Position numbers and translations under genes: made by a program. 64,000 nt of DNA from Trebouxia sp. TZW2008 (lineage: Eukaryota; Chlorophyta; Trebouxiophyceae; Trebouxiales; Trebouxiaceae), in assembly GCA_002118135.1 (NCBI GenBank), contig BDIU01000354.1, positions 2,359-66,358 on the forward strand, read 5' to 3'. A model generated the notes under the pieces. It was given only the letters and a program-made list of their open reading frames with translations. It was not told where the DNA came from and searched no databases. Position 1 is the stretch's first letter. Every line of letters starts with the position of its first letter. Shown in pieces: positions 47,601 through 59,900 of this stretch.

Positions 47601-50343
47601 ACTGATGCTTACTACCTGAGGGTCAGGAAGGGGTACTATGCACTTGAGGTTAGTCATCGATGCTTACTATCAGAATGTCAAGAAGGGTCACTTTGGTCAT
47701 GGATGCTGACTAACAGAACATCATTAAGAAGTATGTTTGCGTTGAGTCCAGTCATTGATGCTCAATACTAGAAGATTTGAAAGGGATGCCATGATATTCA
47801 AGTTTCATGTCTGTCTGTCTGTCTGTCTTGCTGCTGAGTTACCAACAACCTAGCTGAGCCAATGCCAAAACCCCAGTGAACTGTACATTATGTCTGTACA
47901 TGTTCCAGAGTCTTGCATCATCACGTGGACACAGTGCTGCAGTCTTGTTCATAGCAACTCGTCCATTGTGTCAAATGATCCGTTTGAACGAAAGGATGAT
48001 TTCACAGTGACGACAGCTGCCTCTTTGCTTAGCAGCAGCTCAGTTTGCAGAGTTGACCTCTCACTCTCTTGCTTGCTGTGATGCAAAGGATTTGACCGTG
48101 CCACCTGGGCTGTCATAGTATCTGCATCACCATATTCAGCCCTCTTCACCCATCCTACACATTTTCTCTAGCATCCTGAGATTGGACACTGATGTCTGCG
48201 GCTCAACCATCGCAAATGAAACACAGAGTTTCCTGTATGACTCGTCTCTTGTTGCTGTACATAGTTACAGCTATGATCCACAATGGTGACTCTAATGCTT
48301 ATATGATGCTCCATCACAATCACCGCCATTACCATCATCACAATCTACGTTGCATGCATGCCAGTAATTGCCATCAACCTGTGGGCGCATGGTGTAGGGC
48401 CAGAAAGCATGATGCGGCCATCAGGCCACAGTAACAGTTACGTAAGCTAGTTCAGACTGTATCTACAGACTTGTGATCAGCAACTACACGCTTGTGATCA
48501 GCGAATGATTTGTGGCTGCTGCAACTTCAGGAAGCTCTGAAATTCATTGAGGCACTTGCCGTACCCCCAGCGGACATGATGCGGCACATGGGCCATCGTG
48601 ATGAAGACAGTGCCGTGATACATGACTCAGGCTCATCTATATGCTTGTGCCCAGCAAACTGCCTCAATTGACTGCTAGCTGATCTGTTCATGCTGCAGGA
48701 AGCTCTGACATTCATTGAGGCACGCAGTGTACCCCAAGAGAACATGATGCGGCACGTGGGCCATCGTGCTGAAGACAGCGCTGTGACACATGACTGACTC
48801 AGGCTGATCTATATGCTTGTGTCCAGCAAACTGCCTCAATTGACTGTTGGCTGATCTATTGATGCTGCAGGAAGCTCTGAAAATCATCGAGGCATGTGCC
48901 GTACCCCCAGAGAACTTGATGCGGCACATGGGCCATCATGATGAAGACAGTGCCGTGAGACATGACTCAGGCTGAACTACATGCTTGTGCCCAGCAAACT
49001 GCCTCAATTGACTGTGGACTGATCTATTGATGCTGCAGGAAGCTCTGAAATTCATTGAGGCACGTAGCGTACCCCCAGAGGACATGATGCGGCATATGAG
49101 CCATCGTGAAATAGATAGTGCTGTGGTGCATTTCCTACGCGGCATCACAGCGATGGAGCTGTACGAGAAGGAAGATCTATACAAGACCTTCATACCTGGC
49201 ATTGATGCTTATGGGTGAGCACATGCGCTTAGGGTTGCTCAGGGTTTTTGCTTGGAATTGCTTATCCTGAGTGATTGTGATGCATTTCCTGCGCGGCATC
49301 ACAGCCGGGGAGCTGTATGAGAAGGGGGATCTCTCCAAGACCTTCATACCTGGCATTGACGCTTATGGGTGAGCATGTACACCTAAACTGTTCTGTGTGT
49401 ATTCTCAGAAGCATCAGGACAATCTATGCAAATCTCCTTTTTGTTGCTTTTATGACAAGAAGTTGCATGTGGTCGGGTACCATCAGCAATTGGGATGACT
49501 GCATTGCCCCCGCAATCTACGTCATCTGCTGAAAGGGTAATGCTGCGTTTAGAGATGTTGGAGTCACATTGGTCCCCAAAGAAACCTGACAGTGGCGTGA
49601 ATTGTCACCTATGCTGGGGCAGGTTGACTTGAGATTCACATCTCATGCACAATGACAGGTCATGCAGCGCATTTGTACAGCTGCATTCACAGACAAAGCG
49701 CTGGACTGCTGTTTGACATATGTTCTATGGCCATGTGATGCGCACCGTGATGCATGACAACTTGAGGCACATCATCTGAGGCACACAATCTGAGGCGAAA
49801 TTATATGGTATGTAGGGGCCTGAGCATGGTGGATATCATCCTGCAAGCAGTCTTGCCTGTGGGAGCTGAAGTAGAGCACCTACAGGTCTGTCTTGCGTCG
49901 CTTGTATCTTGTTGTAGCCATGTGAGTCATGCAGTCACACAATGTTGGGAAGCAGTTTGAGATGCGGCTGCTGACTCATGCTGTGCTGTGCTATGCCTGC
50001 TCATTTGTGTCTGAACACTGCAACAGAGGCAGTCAGCACAATTCTCAGACCTCTGATACGGCGTCATGGCTTGCAGGTGAAAGCCCTTGTAGCAGTTCTC
50101 CCAGTGCGGCTCAAGATTCTGGATGTAGCAGGCAGTGCAGGCAGCATCTACACGTTTGAACCGCCGTCGACTGACAGCAGTTCCAGCACAGCTGCTGCAA
50201 GCTCAGCACATCACATCACGGCTGATACGCCTCACAGACAGGATTTTAGGCCTGATGTGCAGAAGCTGTGGCTCATTTACAGGCCAGGACATTATGAGAT
50301 TGTGTACCCAGCAGAGGGGTGTGAAGATCTTGAGAAGCTGTGA
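41608..50343 (+). CDS. large otubain-type deubiquitinase with UIM/MIU motifs
   Basis: Exons 41608(or 41657)-42566, 43112-43911, 44601-46544, 47458-47648, 49039-49214, 49816-49885 and 50077-50343 join in frame to 1468 aa if ATG 41608 is used. About 1200 N-terminal residues are Ser/Ala/Gln-rich and probably disordered. Within exon 3 there is a textbook ubiquitin-interacting motif, SELKEAIKLSLSEE (A-xxx-S-xx-E), and later EALARKLQDLE, which fits the LA-xx-L-xxx-E core of MIU motifs. The C-terminal ~250 residues are a peptidase C65 (OTUB-like) domain: FPYFRRIRG|DGNCFYRALITAV with the catalytic Cys, DSAVVHFLRGITAMEL, and LWLIYRPGHYEIVYP with the catalytic His. Likely role: removing ubiquitin from substrates. 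The ~1200-residue extension is far longer than human OTUB1 (271 aa). The active-site exon and the next exon have multiple tandem copies. Confidence 0.9.
42590..42760 (+). repeat. donor-side relics after otubain exon 1
   Basis: Two degenerate copies of the exon end (NPMALFGMSGQYLN region), near 42598 and 42697, share aatcctatggct and ggcaggtcaggccag or aacgtcaggccaata wording. Confidence 0.7.
46871..47765 (+). repeat. array of the otubain catalytic-Cys exon
   Basis: Five acag/gcag-preceded copies start at 46871, 46996, 47160, 47292 and 47458 (spacing 125, 164, 132, 166 bp). Copies 1, 3, 4 and 5 read GDG[D/N]CFYRA[F/L]ITA with Cys intact. Copy 2 reads GVWNDFYSALITA and lacks it. Only the last reaches a proper donor (47648). 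Two donor-side relics (gatgcttactatc, gatgctcaatac) follow at about 47660 and 47755. Confidence 0.92.
48531..49369 (+). repeat. array of the next otubain exon
   Basis: Acceptor-side copies at 48531, 48699 and 48871, the intact exon at 49039-49214 (spacing 168, 172, 168 bp), and a donor-side copy at about 49278-49369 (HFLRGITAGELYEKGDLSKT) ending in the same GG|gtgagc donor. The partial copies read EAL.[F/I]IEA.[A/S]VP and break off about 25 codons in. Confidence 0.92.
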
Positions 50344-51274
50344 CAAGCTTTCAGAATCATCAAACCAGAAAAGGGCAAAAGAAAAGGAAGGCCTGTGTCA
50401 TCAGTTGCTACAACATTAGTCTCTATGAGTATAAGCAGCCTGTGATGCTTGAGCATTTGTGATCTGCTGAATCAGATGGTTTCGCTTTGGAGAGCAGAGT
50501 AGTAGTGACAATCCGGTTTGTACCATAGGTTCCTGCCTGTCAGATGCTGCATCACTTTGCCATGCAAATCAGATGTGGTGCTGCTGAGAAAATGCAAGCT
50601 GTTGCAAGTACTTCCCTGAGTTACAAAGCGAATAGTCTTAGCTTGGATTCCAATACAATCCAGTCCGTTGACTGTGCTCAGAAGCAAGAGTCTCACAATG
50701 TGCCAAACTTTACGACTTGCCCTGATGATCATCTACACGCATCCTCATCAACCAAACAATCGTGGATCCCATTCACTTTGCAATGTTTCCTGAAGCTGGC
50801 AAGTCGCCACTGAACAAATTTGGTGCTCGTGCACAGGTATTGTGCTATAGTAACGCTACCTGACGAGCTTTCAGGCACACTTGTGCCCACTTTAGCCCAA
50901 GAAAGAAAAGCAGCATCAAGTGCAAGTTGGGGAGGAGATCATACATCAGTCAAAGCAGCAAGCTAAATTAAAGAAAGCCCACAAATCACAGCTTTACCAG
51001 ACTCACCCTAGCACGCTGTGTGCATCACTGACACTTTAAATAAAGAAAAAGAGGCAAGGGGTACAAAGAATAAACACAGTACTGAAACACATAACCTCAG
51101 GCAAACAGTGCGCACATGAGTCATGCAGCCACCCCCTGATGACACCTAGCAAGCTGTGTCTCTGCCTGAACAAGACATACTGCAGAGCCCCTTCCAAGCA
51201 CAGATCCAAACACGTATTGCTGCATCCCTATTAGGCAATTGAGCAACAAAACAGTAAGGTAACCCTCACATGTC
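50344..51274. other. convergent intergenic, otubain / bZIP 3' ends
   Basis: About 930 bp between two stop codons facing each other. Short open frames on both strands lack features. A-rich stretches occur near 51.03 kb. I see no gene. Confidence 0.4.
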
Positions 51275-54200
51275 TCATATCAGAAACATCTCTAGCGGCC
51301 TTGATTTGGGAATAGGGATCTTTTCAGCCGGCGCTACAGTCCTTGGAAGGGCAACTCCAGGAACAGGGCAGGGCGCTTTGAAGCGGCTGAGGGGCACATA
51401 GGGCCCTCGTTCCCTGTTGAACATCTTCTGATGGACATACATTGCATATTCATCAAAGTCCCTCCAGGCAGCTGTCATGGGGTCTTTGTGAGCGCTTGCA
51501 ATGACGTCTGGACTGCTTGGATAGCCCTCTCTTACAGCCAAAGTATCAAGAAAATGCTCAAGAATTGGCATGTATGGGTAGCTGTGAACCATGACCAGTG
51601 ATAGCTGTTTGCTTGATAAGATCTGCAGAAAGATAACAATTGTCAGAGCTGCAAATGACTGGGGCGTTTTGCAGAACCTGATCCGCACATGCAAAAACCC
51701 AGAACCATCAGAAGCAGCAATGAGCACGTGGACAGCAGATGGGTAAAGGTCGACATGGGTTTAGTCACTCTACACCGCGCTTGAAACTAAGCTGAGCTTT
51801 CAGTCAATGATCCAGAGAAACAAAGTGTGATTCATTTAGCACATGCTAGTGCTCATGATGACACAATGTGTACACAACCAGCAGACACAAGGCCAGATGA
51901 ATCTCACCCCAGACCACACAACTCTGGCCACTCTGTACAGCACTCGCTGATCCTCTCTTGCGTTGTCTTTCAAGCTTTGCCCCACATCAGCAGCATCAAC
52001 TGAGTTGTCGCTTGGGTGCCGCAACTGATCATCAGAGAAAGCTATTGAGCTGACTAATTGACGCCTTTGGGCTGCCAAAAGACCCCGCTTAGTCAGGTAA
52101 AGCCGCCGCAGGTGCATCAGGTCTGAAATCTGGCCTATGGACAGATCCAGAAGGCTCTGCAGCACAAATCATAGCCATCAGAACTGTCCGTTACAAGGTC
52201 TGTCTGTAAGGTACTGATCGTCACAAACTGCTGTTGAGCTGACTAGCTGCCTCTGTTAAGCACCCAAAGGATTGTGCTTGGTAAGGTATAGCCGTCGTAG
52301 GTGCATGAGGTCTGAAAACTGTCCTATAGATAAATTTCAAAGCCCCTGCAGCACATTTGCAGTCTTTTCAGCCGACGTTCCTGTGCCTACTCAGGCAAAT
52401 GCCCTACAGACAAGTTCAAAAGCCCCCTGCAATTTGCCTGATGGACAGCTCTCAAGGCATCTGCAACACAATAACCCATTTGTAGTGTTTAGAGCAATTG
52501 TGGGTTTGCACGCTGATTTGGACTGGATCTTGGATAGGCACAGCCATTGCTGGTGCTTGACGTCTGCAATCTGCTGTAAGCACAGGTCTGAAAGGCCCTG
52601 CAGCATCAGCGCAGCGGCTGTTGTCAGATTGAGACCTTGCTCGTTGATCTGTGCGCTAAGTGCATTGCAGCTTAGCAAGCTTAAGGCGCAACAAGTGCAC
52701 TAGGTCGGCAATTTGCCCTCTCAACAGGTCCACAAACCCCTGCACCATGGGCAACAGTCTACAACAGTGAGTTTGATGGCACTTGTGCATCATGCTGACG
52801 GCACTGCAGCTGAAAGAGGTGCTGTGCCTTTGAGAGTGCTCCACCAGGGCCATCACACTTTGCTGTTGTGCAGGACAGCTCGTGCCCCAGGTGCATTATG
52901 TCCATGATCTGCCTTATGAACAGTTCCAACAGCCCTAAAGGAACACTGCTCCAAATTCTTTATCGCTTGCACAGCACTGTTCCAAATTCAACTGTGGTAC
53001 GACTGTGTGAGGTACAGCTACCACAGATCCATCAGGTCTGGAATTTGACCTACAGATAGGTCCAGAAACCCATGCAAGCTAAGCGGCTCCTTCAACAGGG
53101 CCATCAAATTTCCTGTTGCATAGAGGTGCTCAGGCTGCAGATGCACCAGGTCCATAGTCTGCCCTCTGAAGTCGTTCAATCAATAGCCCTGGAACAAAAC
53201 TGTGCTGTGCCCTTTTGTGCTATGTCATGCTGTAGCGCACTTGCTTTCGCTACAGTTGTGTGAGGTACAGCTGCCACAGACTCATCAGGTCTGAAAGTTG
53301 CCCAACAGGCAAGCCCAGAAGCCCCTGCAACCTAAGAATCTCATTGCAACAGGGCATTTACCTTCCTGTTGCATAGAGGTGCTCAGACTGCAGATGCATC
53401 AGGTCCATAATCTGCCCTATGAACAGGTTCAGTAGCCCTGGCAACACTGTGCCGTACTCTTTTGTGCTGCACAATTCCATTGCAAACTCGCTTGCGCTAC
53501 AGTGACGGGCCAAGCAACTACCACAATTGCATTGGGCCTGCAATCTGGCAGAGCCTCAAAGCATTCTACTGCCTGAACGCCAATATGCAACAGCAAGCCT
53601 GATGACCATGCTATAGCATGCTCACAGCATCACAGAGAGGTGCGATTGACAATGGCGTACAGGACAAGGGCCGTCTGACTTGCATAGGACTTGCATAGGG
53701 AGACTCACATTACTGATGTATAGCGTTTGAACCTCATATGAAAAAGTGTGGGCTGCCCTTCAGCCAGGTCATAGCACATGGCGTAAAGACAGACACAAAT
53801 CTCACAGAAGAATGCAAACCATACACTCTCACACTGACAGTGACACCCACACTGACACACACACACTCACACTCACTGTACTGACTGGTAGAACTCAATG
53901 ACGCACACTGCAAGAGACAGAAGGACTTGGACAGTGTACCCACTGAACGTTTACTGGGCAGGGATTGCAAGCCACAGAACACAAGTCTTTGTATAGTGTA
54001 CTCACCAACAGATTTGAGTAAAATGTGGAGTCCAGCTGAAGAAGTGTGGGTTGCCCCTCAGCCAGATCTACAGTAATCAGCGCCTTATGGGCTGCAGGAT
54101 TATGCAGCAAGCGACGGCCAACCAGGCGCATTCCCTCCACAGACAGAACCAGTAATCTCTCATCCATTTTGCCAGTAGGATCATCGTCCACTTGAAGTAG

Positions 54201-56189
54201 GCATTGTCCTAGCTCATGGACATAAGCCTGCACAACACCATACACCTTGTCTGAATTCAGCCCATTGCACCTTGCGACATATTATCCTGTGGTAGACGAC
54301 TGCGCCATAGAGAGCTTGATGTCGATTAATCTTTTGTTTGTGTACTGTTAGGAGTGGCAGCTGAACGCAAAGCCAGCTCGAAAAACGCGCGATGAGAAAC
54401 GAGCCCAGAAGGGAGTGGGAGCAGAGCTCAGGACAATGCATGCCCTGGCTGATTGCAAAAAAGGCAGGCTCCAAGCACCTTACATTTCTTGTTGGATGAG
54501 ATGCTGCTACATGTGTAAAGAGGCTACAGTGACATGATGCATCTGTCACTCCATGGGAGACACTGCCAGGCTTGCCTAGTTTTGCACTTCGCAATTCGCT
54601 TAGCATACTTCAGCGCTTATGTTCAAAGCAAATGGCATCAAGCACAGCCATGCCAAAAGTAGTGTCAGCAATTGTCGCTGCTGATGTTTGCGTGCGGCAG
54701 GCTAGGACCTTGACCAGGTCTAAGAGTCGTGAGAAAAGGTCATTTTCACTGCTGACAATTTGCATGCGGCAAGCTAGGACCTTGACAAGGTCTAAGAGTC
54801 ATGAGAGGTGGGCACAGATTACTGACCGTCCAAAGTGCTGAGAACTGCCGCATAGGCATGCTGATGACCTCATCAGACGTCAGGTGTGTTGTCTGGCCTT
54901 GTATAGAGATGCTCAGAAGATGGGTCAAGTCTATGTCTCTGTTCTTAGGGTCCTGCAGGGTTGCATAACCGTGTCAGGGCTTCTTGCACAGGTAAGAGAG
55001 ATGACATACATGCAACCCCCATGCATTCCAGCAGGCTGCATTCATACTGATTGCTGCAGGGTGGCACAACCGCATCATGGTTTCTTGTGCGCACTGCTCA
55101 GCTGCCAAAGTGCAGAGACTGAGCGCACAGCTAAAAGCGAGGAATGCCCTCACAGTCCCAGCAAACTGCATGTCTCCTAAGTCTGCTCGACCGTGTCGAC
55201 GCTTCTAGCACAGAACTATCAGCTGGCAAACTGCACAGACTGAGCAGACAGCTGAAATGCAAGGCAAGCCCCCACAGTCCCAGCGACATGGGTGTCTCCT
55301 GAGTACTGAAAGGCTGCTCAATCGTGTCAACGCTTCTAGCGCAACATTACTAGCTGGCAAACTGCGCAGGCTGGGCAGACAGCTGAAACGTATGCATCCC
55401 TGTGCACTGTAGCAAAGTGCATGAGTTTTGACTGCTGAAGGGTTGCACATTTTTGTGAAAGCTTCTAGCACAGATTGGCAGAATGCACAGGCATCTGTTA
55501 CTCATACAGCAAATGGCTTTGGACAAAAGTGTTTACAGGCAATTTACTGCTTGCATATGGTGATATGAAACAATGCATGCATGCTGGTATTTTGACGGTA
55601 CCTCAGCAGCTGTCAGCGGTTGAACTGGAGGAGGGTCTGGGCTTGGTTGTGAAACTCGCTCAAGAACTGATTCTAGTTGTTTGTGCCGGGCCTTGAGCTG
55701 CTCTAGCTCTGACTTTGTTTTGGCGAGTTGCGCTTCAACAGCCTTTTGACGTGCCTGTAGCAAGCTAGGTCATGGATGACACATGCCATCATTGACTTGT
55801 GCACTTGAACAAAGCTTGCCAATGGTTACCAAGCAGAGATCACTGAAGCGATGGCTTGCGGCCAAAGTGCGTACCTTGCTGCGTGCACGGAACTGCCGCT
55901 GATGTTCGCGGTTGTTCGCCTGTTTCTGTTCGAGGGAAACGCTTCTTCGGCCACGATGCAGGCCTGAGTTTGGGCCAGAGTTCGGGCTATCTTCCTCGGT
56001 CGTGTCTTGGGCCATCTGCGTGCCGATGGGATGAACAGTGGCATCGTCGAGCAATGACGGCGCAGACGGTAGCTCAAATAGATGCAGAGCCCGGTGAAAG
56101 TCGTCTGTTTCGCACTCCGTTGTTGCTGCTAAACCGATGTTCTCCATGCTTGGCGTCGAGAAGTCCCACACAGATTGGCGTCGGGCCAT
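51275..56189 (-). CDS. bZIP transcription factor
   Basis: Six exons, all joined in phase 0, give 470 aa: 56189-55875, 55754-55602, 54952-54827, 54227-54006, 52156-51908, 51622-51275. The basic region NNREHQRQFRARSK has the invariant N-x7-R. It is split by intron 1 from the zipper, VEAQLAKTKSELEQLKARHK, with heptad-spaced hydrophobics. The N-terminus is acidic (TTECETDDFHRAL, TTEEDSPNS), like an activation domain. The remaining ~300 residues (ISIQGQTTHLTSDEV, ERLLVLSVEGMRLVGRRLL, IGQISDLMHLRRLYLTKRG, HSYPYMPILEHFLDTLA) form a helical C-terminal region that I do not recognise by name. DNA targets are unknown; bZIP dimers usually bind ACGT cores. ATG 56189 is in a CpG-rich patch. A ten-copy array precedes exon 5. 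Confidence 0.85.
52160..53490 (-). repeat. ten-member array of bZIP exon 5 start
   Basis: On the minus strand, nine degenerate copies of the phrase coding LLDL..GQI.DLMHL..L.L run from about 53440 to 52290 and lead to the intact exon at 52156. Copies 1 and 3 (near 53430 and 53170) share catctgcagyctgagcacctc and atgcaacagga. Copies 2 and 4 (near 53320 and 53065) share gtagctgtacctcacaca-like wording. A two-copy block of about 260 bp was therefore itself duplicated. Confidence 0.9.
53740..53795 (-). repeat. donor-side relic of bZIP exon 4
   Basis: On the minus strand gacctggctgaagggcagcc then cacacttttt repeats the DLAEGQPTLL-coding part of exon 4 (54227-54006), inside the following intron. 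A (CACT/CACA)n-rich stretch lies beside it at 53815-53880. Confidence 0.82.
54695..54812 (-). repeat. ~73-bp tandem duplication in bZIP intron 3
   Basis: Plus-strand wording gcggca(g/a)gctaggaccttga and ggtctaagagtc(g/a)tgag occurs twice, at about 54697 and 54769. It does not match a resolved exon, so it may be intronic or mark an exon I did not identify. Confidence 0.8.
54970..55490 (-). repeat. acceptor-side copies before bZIP exon 3
   Basis: Four degenerate copies share gaagcg(t/c)tgacacg-like and agctgtctgc(c/t)cagtctg-like words on the minus strand, at roughly 100-150 bp spacing. The last runs into the ccctgcag acceptor of exon 3 at 54952. They cover mainly the intron end. Confidence 0.7.
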
Positions 56190-56934
56190 CGCAATTTGTG
56201 AGCGGGATCTGCCAGACGATATAGCTCAGACCGACTGAGTGCCATTATCACTTGCTCAGCTGCTGTAGGAAGCAAAAGGTCAAGGCCTTCCGTAAGGTCA
56301 AATTCCCGTGACTAAACAAGCAGCTCTAGCGGAAGTGCCGATTCGAATTCGGAGTAGCACAAGGTCTCAGACAAGGTCTGGTGCAGAGACTCGATGCTTG
56401 TCAACCTTGTGCAGTTCCCTTAATTTACAGATTGAAGACATAAGTGTTTGCCAAATTCCTGGTTGCAGGGCTTTCAACACTGACAACTGCCCGGAATCTG
56501 GTCACTGGAAGTCTGGAGTCAGGCGTGCGCGTCGTATGGATGTTGTACAGGAGTTTGGAGTAACAGGTGACCAGCAGACCTTGTGCATCCATCAGACCAA
56601 TCAAATTTGGAGTGCTCAACACAAAGCTAGTGTAGCCATACAAAAATGGTGCTGCTTGCTCATGTGTTTTGAGTTCTTCAGCTTCACAAACTGCACATAT
56701 CATTGATGCTTTCAACAAAGGCTACACAACAAGCGTACTTCCAAGAGTTAAACAGGAAAAACAACTGCCAGAAAAGTACGTAGATCTAGTTGCAAAAGCC
56801 TGCACTACAACAACTCGTCTGACAGATCATACATACCAAACGCCTGCTATAGTTCGCAATCTCAACAAAATCAAAGCGCGCTAGCAACAGCATCAAGAGA
56901 CTTGACAGAAGAAAATGACAAATGCTTGAAAACT
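56190..56934. promoter_or_regulatory. bZIP promoter (CpG-rich) and LRR gene 3' flank
   Basis: The CpG-rich patch of about 55.85-56.42 kb covers the bZIP start and its upstream side. The rest is AT-richer and should contain the 3' UTR of the LRR gene. Open frames on the plus strand here have no ATG in context or motif and are not supported. Confidence 0.45.
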
Positions 56935-59900
56935 TCACATCCAGCGAATTGACTCTTCACCATTGCTGTCTATGCTGTTAGACTGTTGCATATGCCTATC
57001 ACTATACATTTGACCATAACCACTCGCACCCAAACTGGGCTCTCGAGACATGGACGATAAGTTTGCTGGATGGCTACTGGACCCAACATCAATGTACCCT
57101 TGTGGCAACATCAGCTGAGTACTGCTGCTTCTTGTAGCACCAGGGACCCCTAGAGAGTTTGTGCTAGACGCAGGGTTCAATTGCAAAGATCCTGAAGACG
57201 TGTTGCCAACACTTGAACCGCCTGCATGCTGATACCTGATCAAATACCTGCCCAACAGAACATCTAACGCATACTCAAAGGCATGTGATCCCTTGTGGTA
57301 TGCATGCCAAGTAATGGTGATGAAAGTCTTGAACAGAGACAGATACGCAGCAATCATACAGCTCACAAACAAGCCCTTATCAAAGAACTCCCCATGACTT
57401 GGTTTGTTGCCCAGCCTGAAAATGATGGAATTCAAAACAATGGTTGGCACAGTTTGGTAGAATGCAGCCCCTAAAGTGTGCATGTCCTCAAAATACTCTA
57501 AATCAAGCCAGCCAAGGCGCAGCGTGGACAGCATGCACCAGTCTTTTCCAATGCTTGAAAACTTTCTGACAAACGGCGGCGGCTTGTGATGCTTCATGCA
57601 CAGTTTGGCCACATGCTTGACCACAAAGTGCCTGATCTCAACATACAGCACTATCATGTCCAGCAGCCAGACGATTGGGATCATCAGAGGGCTCAGCGCC
57701 AATGATCCGAGTATCATCCCCACAAATCTGCAGTCATAGCGATGTGGGTTCTGCCAGCTATCATAGTGCACTTTCATCCCATGGTACAGCACAATGGACC
57801 CTGTCAGAGCAAAGTGGACTAGAAAGATAGCCAGAAGGATATAGCCAGGCCAAGCACCCCAGACTTGTGTCAAAACCACGACCGCAGAAAGCAGATCATA
57901 ATAGTACAGCACCAATTCCGCCAAACTCCAGAACCCTTCCTTGAGAACCCTAGCCCCACGACTGGCAGATCTGAGGGAGTTGGGGATCTGCCAGCTTGTC
58001 CCCTGCTTTGCCTGCTTTGCCTGCTGTGCTGCTGCAGCCTTGGCCGCCGTCATCCTGGCTCGAATTCGAAATGTCTCATAGACTATGATGAGAATGATGG
58101 TTGCACCAGCAAATGTAAGCCACATGATAAGTAAGATCTTAGGTGCGTCATGATTTGAACAAATTGACTTGACAGAGCTCAGCTGGGTGTAGAAGTCTAC
58201 AAAGGTATCTGTTGTTGCGGCGTATCTATCCCCAACTGCTCCTTGAAACCCTGGAGTGGCAAAAATATCTCCCAGAATGTCCATCACTCTAGACAGCGGC
58301 TGGCTTTGAACATTTGCCTTGTACAGCTGAGGCTGCAGGCACAGATCTTGAATGAAATTTGAACCAGGATGCGTAGCGTCCCACCAAGGCTGGCCAACAT
58401 TCAGACCAATGATGTGTGACAGAATCTGATTTTGATTCAGCCAGGAAACGGGAACTTGGCCTTGAACCTGATTGCTGCTGACATCTAGGAACGCCAAGTG
58501 AGGTAAGCCAGATGAGTTTCCCGGCAAACTGCCAGATATGTTGTTTCCCGCCAAAAGTGATGCCAGCAGCGGCGCGCTGCTGCCCCAGAAGCTGTCTAGG
58601 TTCCCACCAAAAGCGGAGTAGCTGGCAATCAGGAGGGAAAGGCGGGAGTTGTTGAAGGATGGCAGGCTGCCGCTGAGCTGTGTGCGGTTCAAATACAAAA
58701 AGAGGAGGGAAGGGAAGGCTCCTGCTGTGCCCCAGCTGGCGGGAATGCTGCCGCTGATAGAAGTTCCTGATAGGTCCATCAAACTCAAATCTGGGAACGA
58801 GCCTGCACAGCATATGAAATGAAAGACACCACTTTTGAATTTTAGTGACTAGCCTAAACATGATGTCAGCCAGAACGCAGCCATGAAAGAAGAGGAAGAG
58901 CTGGAACCAAGGTAAGATAAGCAGGGTAAGCCAGTTGACAGGCAGGGTGCTAGCCACAACACATGCAATCATTGATGAAGAGGAAGACCATGGCAAGAAG
59001 AAGAAGAACAGTACCTGAAGCAGCCCAAGTGTCAGGCAGAGTGCCAGTGAAGGCCAGCGCAACGAGACAATCAACCTTCAGGGCAAATGGAGTCAGAGCG
59101 AGAAGAAGAACAGAAGCAGCCCATGTGCCAGGCAAGATGCCAGTGCAAGCAGTGAAGAGGAAGAGTGACAGCACAGAGAAGTAGAGCCAGGCCTGAGTCA
59201 GTTAATACGCCAGGCAGAATTTGAGTCAGCACAAGGTAGAGAGGAAGAGGAGGAATTGAAACGAAAGGCGGAAGAAGAGGTACCTGAAGCAGCCCATGTG
59301 TCGGGCAGAGTGCCAGTGAAGGCATTGCTGGCCATGCCCATGTACTGCAGGGCAGGAAAAGCTCCAACTGCCCCCCATGCACTTGGCAAAGCCCCTGCAG
59401 CTCACAGCAAGGGTCTTTGACTCTGTACGCAGCAGCAGTCAACTGGATTTCACAGCTGTATACCAAAGTGAAAGTGAATTTGACAGAGTCTCTGCAATCA
59501 ATATTGACTGTCGACCAGCACTTGTTTGCACAAATGGCCACGCATCTGGCCAGTGCATGTCACTGCTGCTGCATGCAGAGCTTGACAGCTGCATTCCCAA
59601 TGATGCTGAGCTGTGCTGATCAGTGCGGGCGGCTAGGGCGAAGGACAAAGGGGCAATGGCATGGGTGCAACGAGGTCTCAATCAGAAAAAAAAAAAGAAT
59701 AAAAGAAAAATAAAGAAAAGTCTACGCCATTAGGCGTCATAACGGGAGCCTCTGTCTAAAGAGGCAGCCCGGGATTGTGTCTAAATCATATTATGTTCAA
59801 CTTGTATGCATTGACCCCTGCAGCAACAGGGACAAGTCTTTGCTGATGATTGTAGCCAACACTTGAGCTTGTTGGGGCTAAACAGTAAAGCAAGACATTA

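Noticed and set aside
46997..47771. Separate OTU-domain genes for each DGNCFYRA ORF
   Set aside because: Same strand, same phase and acceptor, inside one otubain gene; they are copies of a single exon.
56308..56884. Two plus-strand open frames between bZIP and LRR genes
   Set aside because: Neither has an ATG in context, recognisable motif or exon borders; the region is better explained as promoter and 3' UTR.
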